A stretch of 64,000 nt of DNA from Psychrobacillus lasiicapitis (GCF_006861795.1 NZ_VDGH01000012.1:1-64000), one strand, 5' to 3'. Positions 19,401 through 27,772 are shown, numbered from the stretch's first letter. Numbers and translations: made by a program. The notes: generated by a model not told the origin, from the letters alone.

Positions 19401-20141
19401 TTGAAGGAAAAAGAAACGTATACTCTTCAGGCGAATAAAACATCAGTACAATTAAAAGCAGGTCAAACGGAGCAAGTTACATTAACAGAAACTGCGATGA
19501 AACAAGACGGTACTACTTCAACAAAAGATGTAACGGCCCAGGCAGTTTACAGTGGCTTTGATAAGAAAGTCATTTCTGTAGAAAAAGGTGCGATTACAGC
19601 ACAAGCAGCTGGAAAAACAACAATTACAGCAACCTACGGGGACAATAAAGTAACGATCAACGTCACAGTTCAATCTAACAAGGCTGGTGAAGCAGTAATT
19701 ACCGCTGACCAGGTAGATACTTCTAAAGCTGTTATCACAGTAGACGGTTCAGTATTGCACGATGCCGGAAACGTTTATATTCGTTTCACGGATGAAGCTA
19801 CGAAGAAAATAAACGCGGCCAATAAAGATGTCATCATTACACTTATGACTGGAACATTCACTATCCCTGAAACGAACTTTCATACGCTTGCTAAGAGTGG
19901 TGAGTTTACACTTTACTTAGATTATCATGTACCACCAGGTCTATTAAAAGAAAAGAACAAAGACAAGATAAAAGATAATCTGAAGTTGAAAGACATCGCT
20001 TTCTTTGATAGCAAAAATAATAAAATAACACAAGGCTTTAAAGACTACTTCATCATCGTTACAGAAGGTAAAAAACCTACTGTAGAAGGTGCTTACTACG
20101 ATAATAAATCGAAGAAGTGGAAATTCAAGAAAATAAAATAA
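16416..20141 (+). CDS. Large secreted nuclease-like protein (OB-fold/DUF6359, endonuclease/exonuclease/phosphatase, Ig-like domains)
   Basis: 1241 aa. A signal peptide with hydrophobic core VALSLLLVLTMVLPFIA ends near AQA-TE (about residue 37). Two to three OB-like/DUF6359-type segments follow (about 38-330 and 430-530: VQGFIVGTA..., KVQGTVTTGTGFWGGKGFYIQDE). Between them, about 345-425, is a chitobiase-C-type domain (ATIRYTLDGSTPT). The catalytic endonuclease/exonuclease/phosphatase domain covers about 690-990, with VASYNVENF, LLEVQDNDG, GAHLNSKGG, AGDMNDF and the closing GRASDHDPVLVQ. A bacterial Ig-like (BIG2) domain and a C-terminal beta-rich region complete it. It resembles B. subtilis YhcR-type extracellular nucleases. 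AAGGAG eight bases before TTG supports the start. No LPxTG or S-layer anchor is seen. Confidence 0.88.
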   Translation: MTKSDTKNHVFSKVALSLLLVLTMVLPFIATPTAQATEPISVADAIANNTGTATVQGFIVGTASSGTSYDQEAPFTVATNVGLADSPNETDASKILPVQLPIGAVRAGLNLVDNPNLFKGEVTITGTLSAYFSVPGLRNASAYTIISNGEIPTPPEVEDLENVAAARAITDANQVIKVQGTVTTGTGFWGGKGFYIQDETAGIYAFTNSADVNPGDIVDLEGKVSPYSGELQIQPTKISKISSGNPLPTIQEITPTGVNEETQAERIQLNNVTISNLVKSNDFGTFEFTATDENGESVVIRNDNRNGLEYDTFIKQYKNGDLIHVSGIASKFNTSYQVKTLGLESFEQVNKPDVYTDVLPGTISEGTEISLMTPIEGATIRYTLDGSTPTLESTKYNAPIKLTKTTTIKAIAVSDITSDVFTFTYNVLKSNNLVIHDIQGNGHFSPYEGANVQNITGVVTHLYNSANFVIQDINPDDDKTTSEAIIVNKASNGLKVGDLVSVAGTVEEWYYEGYSDMKANDLPITRIRATAVTKNGTAALPAPLVIGEDILPPTEIIDNDGLTSFDPLEDGIDFWESVELMRIAVPNAKVVGPQDYGEIAVVAGNSTNTTFNALGGINISANDYNPERILVDIDNENYDAKSGDYYTGNIVGVMGYGFGNFKLWSEESSLPPITRIEKPNVITNIEPKEDKLTVASYNVENFSTNKENTPDEKVARIAKSFVENMKSPDIITLLEVQDNDGPTASGISDASASYERLIAAIVSAGGPVYKWTDIAPEYDQDGGQPGGNIRVGYLYNPERVTLLEGTKGGSTDKVDWDENGNLTLNPGRILDIPLPNTRKPLAAQFEFKGEKIVVIGAHLNSKGGDQPLFGKHQPPYLGSEAQRIEIATMINNFIKAGQAKDPNLKVIVAGDMNDFEFTPTLSALKGGILTNMVEKVPTGQRFSYYYQGNNQVLDHILVTNNIADKTAVDMIHINANYMDIHGRASDHDPVLVQVELKEKETYTLQANKTSVQLKAGQTEQVTLTETAMKQDGTTSTKDVTAQAVYSGFDKKVISVEKGAITAQAAGKTTITATYGDNKVTINVTVQSNKAGEAVITADQVDTSKAVITVDGSVLHDAGNVYIRFTDEATKKINAANKDVIITLMTGTFTIPETNFHTLAKSGEFTLYLDYHVPPGLLKEKNKDKIKDNLKLKDIAFFDSKNNKITQGFKDYFIIVTEGKKPTVEGAYYDNKSKKWKFKKIK

Positions 20142-20157
20142 ATTGAACCCAATAGTT

Positions 20158-20196
20158 GGAGCGTATAAGTGACTGTGTCATTTATGCGCTCCATTT
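20158..20196 (+). terminator. Terminator of the secreted nuclease gene
   Basis: GGAGCGTATAAGTGAC pairs with GTCATTTATGCGCTCC around TGT, followed by ATTTTATTT. Confidence 0.85.
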
Positions 20197-20292
20197 TATT
20201 TGGGGAACTTTGAAAACTAGAAGTTAGAATTTTTCTATACCTACTTACAAACTTAAAGCATTAATAGTAGAACTCACTAGGAGGAGAGTAAA

Positions 20293-20450
20293 ATTTATCT
20301 TCAGCATATAGGAAAAAAAGTAAAAGAGGCTCGATTATATAAGTCATTACCCAACAATAGTTAGCAGAAAAGTGTAATTTAATAATTTTTAAGGCTGAGT
20401 ATTTTAGCTTTTAGAAGAATATGGTCTCGGAACACATTGAAGAAAAATGT
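20293..20450 (+). pseudogene. Decayed XRE-family helix-turn-helix regulator
   Basis: Behind a perfect AGGAGGAGAG ribosome site the reading ATT-YLQHIGKKVKEARLYKSL continues, after a one-base shift, as TQQ-stop-LAEKCN. Together these read as the start of an XRE/SinR-like DNA-binding protein, (M)YLQHIGKKVKEARLYKSLTQQ-LAEKCN. The start codon has become ATT, and a frameshift plus at least one nonsense codon break the frame. Only about 50 codons are recognisable. Confidence 0.6.
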
Positions 20451-20559
20451 TAAGCCTAGTCCATCATTACTCTATAGTACTAGTCAACCATTCAATTTAA
20501 CTGTGTGAATTCTGTTATAATTAAGATAAGAATTTAGTTATTATAATGGAGGTCTAGAA

Positions 20560-21000
20560 ATGGAAAATAACAAAATATCACTGATGGATGCTTATATGAT
20601 TGAAACATTACGCAGTAGTGGAATATCTAATGAGGAAATGGTTGTCTTACTCGAGAAAAAGGATATTAGCGATTTGAAGCGGATAAATAAAAAATTTGAT
20701 TTTAATAATCTATTAAATTTATATGAGCAAGATAAAGACACTTTTAAATCCGTCCTTCAAGATGGATACACGGTGAAGTTTTTAACGATGAACGGGCTTA
20801 AAAATCTTTTACAAATGAAGTTCGATAAAGTCGCTGAGAAAGACTATGAAATATCCGAAACGGGAATCCATCGTTTAGAAATAGAAACACAAAAATTTCC
20901 AGCCTTGCAGCAACTCCTATCTATAAACTGGCTCATTGAAGAGCAGACTGACACTAATATCGACCCTTCTATAAAAATAGTGAATATACAAATCGTTTAA
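20560..21000 (+). CDS. Hypothetical protein, 146 aa
   Basis: I do not recognise this protein. It is charged and soluble, predicted largely helical (SLMDAYMIETLRSSGISNEEMVVLLEKKDISDLKRINKKFDFNNLLNLYEQDKDTFKSVL), with no signal peptide or membrane segment. ATGGAGG lies eight bases before the ATG, and a TATAAT box sits about 45 bases upstream at 20515, so it should be expressed. It has no operon partner. It follows the XRE remnant, but the two share no visible sequence relation. Confidence 0.75.
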   Translation: MENNKISLMDAYMIETLRSSGISNEEMVVLLEKKDISDLKRINKKFDFNNLLNLYEQDKDTFKSVLQDGYTVKFLTMNGLKNLLQMKFDKVAEKDYEISETGIHRLEIETQKFPALQQLLSINWLIEEQTDTNIDPSIKIVNIQIV

Positions 21001-21044
21001 GAAAAATAGTGCAAGCTCCTCTATCTGCCCCGATATGGCATATG

Positions 21045-21300
21045 AAAATGGTCAATTATATTGAGATGTGGCACATAATTGAGAAACTTGGCAGTAAGAA
21101 ATAGCCACTGAGCCTTCGCACTTGCCGCACCTCGCATGAGCCAACTCGTACTTCGCCCGAGTGGGTCTCATGACTTCGGCTATGCGGCTTTGGCGTGCTA
21201 CAGCCAAAAGCGTTCGATAAGATTGGCAATACATATTGCGAATAACCACTAAGTTATACATAATTGCTGGAAGAAATGGTTGCTTTCGTCGATCTGTTGA
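21045..21300. repeat. Possible dispersed repeat remnant with GC-rich core
   Basis: Nothing convincing is encoded. A GC-rich core (21110-21215), with partly palindromic arms around TCGCCCGAGTGGG and GGCTTTGGCGTGCTACAGCC, sits in AT-rich DNA next to the repeat at 21377. Its composition unlike the neighbouring genes suggests a mobile or repeat remnant. Confidence 0.35.
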
Positions 21301-21376
21301 TTTCTTACATTGAGTATTGGATTGCTCAAATTTCCTTAATGCGTAAATCTCTCCATTGAAATCCGATAAGTAAGCA

Positions 21377-21547
21377 ATTGGAGCGAAAGAGCGGCGACTC
21401 CTGCCGGAATAGCTTGAGCTGAAGATCCTGGACTGAGAGGAGCGAAGGAAGCGGCTGAAGCCAAGCCGGCGGAAAGCGTCCGCCCTGTAGCGAAAATCCT
21501 AGCGGACACTTCACATTCAACTTACTACCGCACAGTTTTCCTATAAT
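21377..21547 (+). repeat. GC-rich dispersed repeat, copy B
   Basis: It contains GGCGACTCCTGCCGGAATAG, GAGCTGAAGA, GCGGCTGAAGCC, GGCGGAAAGCGTCCGCCCTG and the tail TTACTACCGCACAGTTTTCC, all shared with the copies near 1, 44495 and 61719. Confidence 0.75.
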
Positions 21548-21585
21548 GATCTACAAATCAGTAAGCTTATAATTTTCTAAGCTAC

Positions 21586-21633
21586 AAAAAAGACTCTATT
21601 TGAAAAGGTGATCCCCTTCAAATAGAGTCTTTT
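21586..21633 (-). terminator. Terminator of the peptide ABC transporter operon
   Basis: On the minus strand AAGACTCTATTTGAAGG pairs with CCTTTTCAAATAGAGTCTT and is followed by TTTTTT. It overlaps the stop codon of the last ATPase gene. Confidence 0.9.
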
Positions 21634-22627
21634 AGTTTTGTATCTGTTCCGCATGCTCAATCGGGAAAAAACATGCTACCGTATGAGTTCCATCCTCTTT
21701 CGTTTCTAATAATGGAACATTCTTTTTACAGTAATCTTGTGCCCTTGGGCATCTTGTATGAAATACGCAACCAGAAGGCGGATTGGCTGGAGAAGGTAAA
21801 TCCCCTTTTAAAACAATTCGCTCTCTCTCCTTTTCTTTTACGGGATCAGGTAAAGGGATTGCCGATAATAACGCATTCGTATACGGATGTTGTGCATTCT
21901 GATAGAACGAATCATTATCCGACAACTCCATTACTTTCCCTAAATACATAACCCCAACGCGATCTGCCATATGTTTTATAACAGATAAATCATGCGCAAT
22001 AAAAATATAGGTTAACCCTAACTCTTTCTGCAAATCTTCCAACAAGTTGATCACTTGGGCTTGGACGGATACATCGAGTGCACTAACTGGCTCGTCACAT
22101 ACTATCAATTTGGGTTCGAGCGCAATTGCGCGTGCAATTCCTATTCGCTGTCTTTGACCACCTGAAAATTCGTGTGGTAGTCGATGATAATACTCTGGTT
22201 TTAATCCAACAAGTTCCATTAGTTCTTGTACACGCTGTTTCACATTTTTTGTTGTCTTATATGCTTTTAGTGGAGCGGCAATTATGTCCCCTACTTGCAT
22301 TCTTGGATTTAAACTAGAAAAAGGATCTTGAAATACCATTTGTATATTACGTCGAAGTTCATGCATTTGCTTTGCATTGTAATTTAAAATACTTTCTCCT
22401 TCGTAAAAAATATCTCCAGAGGTAGGTTTTAATAATCCTAAAATAGTTTTTGCTAATGTACTTTTTCCACATCCTGATTCCCCAACAATGCCCAGTGTTT
22501 CTCCTTTATTGACCGATAAGCTAACTCCGTTAACTGCCTTTACATAACCAGTTGTTTTTTGGAGCACTCCCTCCTTTATCGGGAAATGCATTTCCAAATC
22601 TTGAATCCGAAGCAATTCTTGTGACAT
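21632..22627 (-). CDS. Peptide ABC transporter ATP-binding protein (OppF/DppF type)
   Basis: 331 aa. Walker A GESGCGKSTLAKT, Q-loop FQDPFSSLNPRM, signature SGGQRQRIGIARA, Walker B LIVCDEPVSALD and the H-loop FIAHDLSV are intact. The C-terminal oligopeptide/dipeptide extension (PYTNALLSAIPLPDP...GCVFHTRCPRAQDYC) carries the cysteines typical of this subfamily. It energises the importer with the partner ATPase directly upstream; the ATG overlaps that gene's stop as TAATG. Last gene of the operon. Confidence 0.95.
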   Translation of the reverse strand: MSQELLRIQDLEMHFPIKEGVLQKTTGYVKAVNGVSLSVNKGETLGIVGESGCGKSTLAKTILGLLKPTSGDIFYEGESILNYNAKQMHELRRNIQMVFQDPFSSLNPRMQVGDIIAAPLKAYKTTKNVKQRVQELMELVGLKPEYYHRLPHEFSGGQRQRIGIARAIALEPKLIVCDEPVSALDVSVQAQVINLLEDLQKELGLTYIFIAHDLSVIKHMADRVGVMYLGKVMELSDNDSFYQNAQHPYTNALLSAIPLPDPVKEKERERIVLKGDLPSPANPPSGCVFHTRCPRAQDYCKKNVPLLETKEDGTHTVACFFPIEHAEQIQN

Positions 22628-23646
22628 TATAGAGGAACTCCTTTCGTTTCAAAATTCTCTAGTTGTAGCTTGCCTTCTTCAAATATTTTTTCAGATAAAA
22701 TACAAGCCGCATAATGCCCTACTCCTCTTTCCGTCAGGCTCGGATCTATCTTTAAACAATCTGCGGTAGCAAATGGACATCTCGGATTGAAGTTACATCC
22801 TTCAGGTGGTGACACTAGATTTGGAGGCTGGCCTTGAATAGGTATTAAGCGTTCGCGTGAACTCGTATCAATTCTTGGCATCGAACGCAATAAAGACCAC
22901 GTATAGGGCATCGCCGTATGATAAAAAATATCCTCTGTTTTTCCTTCTTCTACAATTCTTCCAGAATACATCACTACTATTTTGTCTGCTAATTGGGCCA
23001 CTACCCCTAGGTCATGTGTAATTATGATAATAGCAGTACCGTATTTTTTTTGAATATCTTTCATTAAATCTAATATTTGAGCTTGGATTGTCACATCCAA
23101 CGCTGTTGTTGGTTCGTCCGCAATTAGAATCTTCGGTTTTCCTGCTAAAGCAATCGCGATCATTACACGCTGTCTCATACCACCGGAAAGCTGATGTGGA
23201 TAGTCATTCATGCGACGTTCTGGATCTGAAATTCCTACATCCTTTAATAACACAATCGCTTTCTTTTTTGCTTCAGCACGATTAATATTCTGATGTGTTC
23301 GAATGGCTTCCATTAGCTGAGTGCCTATTTTAAAAATAGGATTTAAACTAGACATTGGGTCTTGAAAGATCATCGCAATGTCATTCCCTCTTAGATTACG
23401 TAACTCTTTTTCCTTTAAATGGAGTAAATTCTTTCCTTCCAACAAAATTTCACCTTGTGGATAAAATGTAGGAGGAGAAGGATTTAGTTGCATTAAAGAA
23501 AGAGCTAAAACACTTTTTCCACTCCCTGATTCACCAACAATCCCGATTGTTTCTCCAGCTTTTAAAGAGAACGAAACATCATCGACAGCTTTTACTATAC
23601 CTGCTGGTGTATCTATATAAGCTTTTAAATTTTTCACCTCAAGCAT
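22627..23646 (-). CDS. Peptide ABC transporter ATP-binding protein (OppD/DppD type)
   Basis: About 339 aa. Walker [56 protein letters not shown] and ITHDLGV are present. The C-terminal family segment ([14 protein letters not shown]...[15 protein letters not shown]) follows. The start is the ATG at 23646, which has a GGAGTGGAGAAAG ribosome site; an upstream frame extension lacks one. It pairs with the ATPase downstream (one-base overlap) and follows the two permease genes. Confidence 0.94.
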   Translation of the reverse strand: MLEVKNLKAYIDTPAGIVKAVDDVSFSLKAGETIGIVGESGSGKSVLALSLMQLNPSPPTFYPQGEILLEGKNLLHLKEKELRNLRGNDIAMIFQDPMSSLNPIFKIGTQLMEAIRTHQNINRAEAKKKAIVLLKDVGISDPERRMNDYPHQLSGGMRQRVMIAIALAGKPKILIADEPTTALDVTIQAQILDLMKDIQKKYGTAIIIITHDLGVVAQLADKIVVMYSGRIVEEGKTEDIFYHTAMPYTWSLLRSMPRIDTSSRERLIPIQGQPPNLVSPPEGCNFNPRCPFATADCLKIDPSLTERGVGHYAACILSEKIFEEGKLQLENFETKGVPL

Positions 23647-23679
23647 ACTTTCTCCACTCCTCAAGTACGTAAAGTATGA

Positions 23680-24528
23680 TTACGCATATTTCTGCTGGCT
23701 AACTTTCTTTCTTTTCTTCAATTGTTTTTTCGCATGTGGATCAAACGCATCTCTTATTCCATCCCCAAGCATATTCAACGCTAAAACTGTAAGGACAATT
23801 CCAAGCCCGGGGAATATAGAAAACCAAGGTGCCATCGAAATGTAAATTTGTGCTTCTTGAAGCATATTGCCCCAAGTCGGCGTTGTCGGATTTACCCCGA
23901 TACCTAAGAAACTAAGCGCTGCTTCAGCGAGTATTGCCCTTGCAAAGGTAAACGTCCCCTGCACTATAATTGGAGACAATATATTAGGCAGTATATAAGT
24001 AGTTAAAATAACAAAATCACTTGCTCCTGTAGTTTTAGCAGCTTCGATATATTGCACATTTTTCACTTGAAGTACTGCAGCACGTACAATTCTTGTCATA
24101 ATAGGCCAAAATGCAAATCCCAATGCTATAATTATATTCGCAACAGATCCTCCAAGAGCAGCAACTAGTGCCAATGCAAGTATTAACGCTGGGAATGCTA
24201 ACATACCATCGACAATTCGCATTATGATTGAATCCGCTCTTTTATAATAACCTGCTATTAAACCTGTGAACGTTCCCAAAAATGTCGCTACTACCGCCAC
24301 GACCGCACCAACAATCAAAGAAACCCTTGCGGCATATATAGTTCTTATAAATATATCCCTACCAAAGTGATCGGTACCAAACCAATGTTCACTCGATGGG
24401 CTGAGTAAACGAAGAGTTGGATCGATAAAAGAAGGAGATGTTTGACTCCATAATGATGCCGTAATCGTTGCGATCGTTATTAGAAGAAGTATGCCAATTG
24501 ACAATAAGTTTCTTTTTCGCTTCAGCAT
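23680..24528 (-). CDS. Peptide ABC transporter permease (OppC/DppC type)
   Basis: 282 aa with an N-terminal helix (LLSIGILLLITIATITASLW), the OppC_N signature HWFGTDHFGRDIFIRTIYAARVSL, and about five further membrane segments. The EAA-type ATPase-contact loop reads EAAKTTGASDFVILTTYILPNILSPIIV. It forms the membrane channel with the OppB-type gene 31 bases upstream. Confidence 0.93.
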   Translation of the reverse strand: MLKRKRNLLSIGILLLITIATITASLWSQTSPSFIDPTLRLLSPSSEHWFGTDHFGRDIFIRTIYAARVSLIVGAVVAVVATFLGTFTGLIAGYYKRADSIIMRIVDGMLAFPALILALALVAALGGSVANIIIALGFAFWPIMTRIVRAAVLQVKNVQYIEAAKTTGASDFVILTTYILPNILSPIIVQGTFTFARAILAEAALSFLGIGVNPTTPTWGNMLQEAQIYISMAPWFSIFPGLGIVLTVLALNMLGDGIRDAFDPHAKKQLKKRKKVSQQKYA

Positions 24529-24559
24529 GTATAATCCCCCTTTCCAATTTTTTCAGACA

Positions 24560-25504
24560 TTAATCATACCGAATTCTCGGATCCAAAAATGTATATAGTA
24601 GATCAACCAACAAGTTAACTATTACATATACAACCGCGATAAATAAGATAACGCCTTGAATGATCGGATAATCTCGTCTATAAATAGAGTCGACTAATAA
24701 TTGGCCCATTCCTGGTATCGTAAACATCGTTTCAATGATAACTGTACCTCCAAGTAAGCCTGCGACCATTGCGCCAATTACCGTCGTCGTCGGTATGAGT
24801 GCATTGGAAAAAACATGCTTCATCAACACGATGCTTTCTTTCACGCCTTTTGCACGAGCAGTTCTAATATAATCCTGGTTTACCGACTCAAGCATGCCGT
24901 CCCTAAGCATCCTTGCTACTAAACCAATTTCAACAGCAGCCAGTACAAATGAAGGTAATATCAAATGATACAGCCACTGGAATATTCCATCTGCCATTGG
25001 GATGTAACCTGCTACAGGGAACAACGGAATAGAAACCGCAAACCCAAGTACTAATAGCATCGCAAACCAAAACTCTGGAATAGAAACCCCTAGAAGAGAG
25101 ATAGATATAAATAACGGATCTATTAAGGTATTTCGTTTCCAAACTGCAGCTATAGCGATTGGAATCGAAATTACTAGAATCATAATTATAGATACAATCG
25201 TAATACTAAATGTTGGACCAAGCCTTCCTAAAATAATATCTAATACAGGCTCGGACGAATAAACAGATTGGCCAAAGTCACCTGTCACAATATCCTTAAC
25301 CCAGTTAACATATTGCATAACTATTGGTTGATCCAATCCTAATTGCTCTTCCAGCTGCTTAATGCTTTCTTCTGAAGCATCTTCCCCTAAAATTAGATGG
25401 GCAGGATTTCCTGGTGTTAAATGGATAATCATAAACACAATAATACTCACGATGCACATTACTGGTATCAATGAAAACAATCTTCTAATCGTGTATTGTA
25501 GCAA
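24560..25504 (-). CDS. Peptide ABC transporter permease (OppB/DppB type)
   Basis: 314 aa. The N-terminus YTIRRLFSLIPVMCIVSIIVFMIIHLTPGNPAHLILG is diagnostic of OppB/DppB. The ATPase-contact loop YIRTARAKGVKESIVLMKHVFSNALIPTTTV and the C-terminal GQLLVDSIYRRDYPIIQGVILFIAVVYVIVNLLVDLLY...DPRIRY are intact. Six membrane helices are expected. A 312-bp palindromic element and a terminator separate it from the binding-protein gene upstream, so its expression may rely on read-through or its own promoter. Confidence 0.94.
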   Translation of the reverse strand: MLQYTIRRLFSLIPVMCIVSIIVFMIIHLTPGNPAHLILGEDASEESIKQLEEQLGLDQPIVMQYVNWVKDIVTGDFGQSVYSSEPVLDIILGRLGPTFSITIVSIIMILVISIPIAIAAVWKRNTLIDPLFISISLLGVSIPEFWFAMLLVLGFAVSIPLFPVAGYIPMADGIFQWLYHLILPSFVLAAVEIGLVARMLRDGMLESVNQDYIRTARAKGVKESIVLMKHVFSNALIPTTTVIGAMVAGLLGGTVIIETMFTIPGMGQLLVDSIYRRDYPIIQGVILFIAVVYVIVNLLVDLLYTFLDPRIRYD

Positions 25505-25534
25505 TTCCCTCTCACCTCACAAGCAACTTTTTAT

Positions 25535-25846
25535 CCCGCATTAACGGGCAGTAAGACTACCACTTCAATATTTAAGAAAAGCGAAAAGATAAGTGGCAGA
25601 TCATCTGCTGGCATGCGCCCGACTGAATGATCCCAGACTAAGTACGCAACATCGTGTTATCGTGTTGCTCCTGCGCAAAGCTCGTCGCAAAATAAAAGAG
25701 CGTTTGCAACGTCTGTGTGACCCACATCGTGTGGGATACAACTAACAATCAGTGCGGGAAAGCGGACTAAAAGCGTGACGTCCATGTCACAACGTCCACA
25801 CTAGCAGGTCCTGCGCGTCGGAAACCCCTACTGATTGAAGTTTCAC
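25535..25846 (+). mobile_element. Non-autonomous palindrome-ended element, long copy (IS200/IS605-like, no transposase)
   Basis: 312 bp. The left end CCCGCATTAACGGG is preceded directly by TTTAT. The right end CTGATTGAAGTTTCAC is followed by CTTAT. The left about 70 bases and right about 60 bases match, in opposite orientation, the element at 55564-55708, which has the same TTTAT flank. A subterminal hairpin pairs CAATCAG with CTGATTG near the right end. No open frame of useful size is present. The end structure and conserved one-sided flank suggest a PATE-like derivative of the IS200/IS605 group; the parent is not in the window. Confidence 0.65.
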
Positions 25847-25857
25847 CTTATATAAAA

Positions 25858-25904
25858 GCAATAAAGGAAAGCTTGTCAGAAATAGTACCCAACAAGCTTA
25901 TCCT
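25858..25904 (-). terminator. Terminator of the peptide-binding lipoprotein gene
   Basis: GGATAAGCTTGTT pairs with GACAAGCTTTCC on the minus strand, followed by TTTATTGCTTTT. It would reduce read-through from the binding-protein gene into the permease genes, a common way to make more binding protein. Confidence 0.75.
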
Positions 25905-25914
25905 TTCAACTAAA

Positions 25915-27528
25915 CTATTCAGCTTTCCAAGTATTCCAGAATCGTTGACCTAACCAGTTTTCATAGTTTTTAATTTTGTTTGTTTTAATATCTAGTGTAG
26001 TTAGATTAGCAATTTTAATAAATGGAAGCTCATCGTTAACAGTTTGGTTCATTTCCGTTAGGATTTCTTTTTGTTGTTCTTCTGTCTCAGCTTCTCCCCA
26101 CTGAGCAATTAAGTCAGACCAACGTGGACTCTCATACCAACCACTACTTTGTATGTTTGGTACAAGCATCCCTAATTCGTTTGGAGAGAAACGAGTAGAC
26201 CATCCAATAACTACTAAATCCCAGTTTGCAGGATCGCCCCATTTTTCAAGATACGTTGCCCATTCATAAGAAATAAGCTCTACTTTGAAACCAACCTCTT
26301 CTAGTTGCTGTTTAGCCACTTGTGCGATTTTATTGTATTCTTCCGAGTTGCTAGAATACACTACTTTTAATGTTTCCCCATTGTAGCTCGATTCCTCTAA
26401 CAGTTTTTTCGCAAGCTCTTTGTCATATGCCAAGTAGTCATCCGAGCCTTTATCTGAATATAGTTCTACTTGTTTAGGAACGAAAAGTGCTCCATCTAAT
26501 TGATAAAACTCTTCGGAGCCATAGGTTGCTTCTGCAATAACTTTTTTATCTAAAGCATGATTTAAAGCTTGGCGTACTTTAATATCATTAAAAGGAGCTT
26601 CTGATTTGTCTGGTGTAATGGTCGAATAGCCATTCATATAAGTTACAGGATCAACATTCGGTGTACTTGCAACTACCTCATTTAAATCTGTAGGAATGGA
26701 TTGGCCATAATCATACAAACCAGTTTTCAATCCGTTTAGGATTACTTGCGGATCTTTTACAATCATAAATTTAATTTCATTGAAATAAGCGGTTTTCTTA
26801 CCTGTTAAGCCGCCCCAGTCTTCCTCTTCACGTGCGGAGTAATCAGCAAACTTTTTCACGACGATTTCTTGACCTCTATCCCACTTCTCAAATGCGTAAG
26901 GACCATTTCCGATTAAATGCTCTGGTTTCAAGGGTTGCTCACCAGCTGCTTCCGCAACCTTAGCTGGAATAATCATAAGTGCGGATTTTGGTGCAGCAAA
27001 ATCTGCTAGTAAAGAGTTATATGGTTCTAAAAGCTTTACTTGGACTTCATTTTCTGAAGTGGCAGTAACCGACTCGATGTGAGTAAACGTTGTTTTACCA
27101 ACTGACGATATTTTTCCCCAACGTTCAATAGAAGCAACTACATCTTCTGCAGTAAGTACTGAACCATCGTGGAATTTAACACCTTCACGTACTTTTATCG
27201 TATAAAGCGTTCTGTCTTCATTCACCTCATAGCTCTCTGCTAACATCGGTTGGATAGCAAAATCGTTATCCAATGCAAATAGCATCTCGAAAATATGCCA
27301 TGCTACGTCTCTTGTTGGTGATGCTCCAGTATAACTCCAATCGAGTGTATCCGGATCTGATGCATAAGCAACTTTTAGCGTTTCGCTAACTACTGGTTCT
27401 CCTGCATCCTCTTCTTCATTTCCTGTATTACTTGTATTAGCTTCATTATTCGAGCATGCTGCTAATCCCATTATTAATAGTATTCCTACAATCGCCATCA
27501 TCCATTTATTTCTCTTAATAGATTGCAT
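25915..27528 (-). CDS. Peptide ABC transporter substrate-binding lipoprotein (SBP family 5)
   Basis: About 537 aa. A lipoprotein signal with lipobox LAAC (N-terminal MQSIKRNKWMMAIVGILLIMGLAACSNN) would anchor it outside the membrane. The mature protein shows the family 5 pattern LKVAYASDPDTLDWSYTG, YTIKVREGVKFHDGSVLTAEDVVASIERW and VRQALNHALDKKVIAE. AAGGAGG six bases before the ATG at 27528 sets the start. First gene of the importer unit; the ligand is a peptide or related solute, not predictable here. Confidence 0.94.
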   Translation of the reverse strand: MQSIKRNKWMMAIVGILLIMGLAACSNNEANTSNTGNEEEDAGEPVVSETLKVAYASDPDTLDWSYTGASPTRDVAWHIFEMLFALDNDFAIQPMLAESYEVNEDRTLYTIKVREGVKFHDGSVLTAEDVVASIERWGKISSVGKTTFTHIESVTATSENEVQVKLLEPYNSLLADFAAPKSALMIIPAKVAEAAGEQPLKPEHLIGNGPYAFEKWDRGQEIVVKKFADYSAREEEDWGGLTGKKTAYFNEIKFMIVKDPQVILNGLKTGLYDYGQSIPTDLNEVVASTPNVDPVTYMNGYSTITPDKSEAPFNDIKVRQALNHALDKKVIAEATYGSEEFYQLDGALFVPKQVELYSDKGSDDYLAYDKELAKKLLEESSYNGETLKVVYSSNSEEYNKIAQVAKQQLEEVGFKVELISYEWATYLEKWGDPANWDLVVIGWSTRFSPNELGMLVPNIQSSGWYESPRWSDLIAQWGEAETEEQQKEILTEMNQTVNDELPFIKIANLTTLDIKTNKIKNYENWLGQRFWNTWKAE

Positions 27529-27606
27529 GATTGTCCTCCTTGCAATATGTTTTATCATTGGCAGCTTTATGTAGTCTAAATTATTTATTCAAACAATTTA
27601 ATTCCT

Positions 27607-27641
27607 ACAAAACCGATAAGAATATAATGCACTAAACCGAT
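27607..27641 (-). promoter_or_regulatory. Direct-repeat operator candidate upstream of the peptide-binding gene
   Basis: ATCGGTTTAGT and ATCGGTTTTGT occur on the minus strand 24 bases apart, about 80-115 bases before the start codon at 27528, in AT-rich DNA. Spaced direct repeats here could be a regulator site. Inference only. Confidence 0.35.
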
Positions 27642-27713
27642 AGAATATTCAATAGATAAATTAATAATCATAATATTCTGTTTTTAATCCTTATATTTTT
27701 ATATCTACATACA

Positions 27714-27764
27714 TAAAAAAACGTTTAGGTGGCGTGATTTCCTCACACCCGCTAAACGTTTTTG
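27714..27764 (-). terminator. Terminator of the MBL-fold hydrolase gene
   Basis: AAAACGTTTAGCGGGTGTGAGG pairs with TCACGCCACCTAAACGTTTT and continues into a T run on the minus strand. Confidence 0.85.
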
Positions 27765-27772
27765 ATTATTTT

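Noticed and set aside
21052-21261. 69-codon frame with basic/cysteine-rich translation
   Set aside because: Falls in a repeat-like GC-rich island; looks like a spurious frame within a dispersed repeat.
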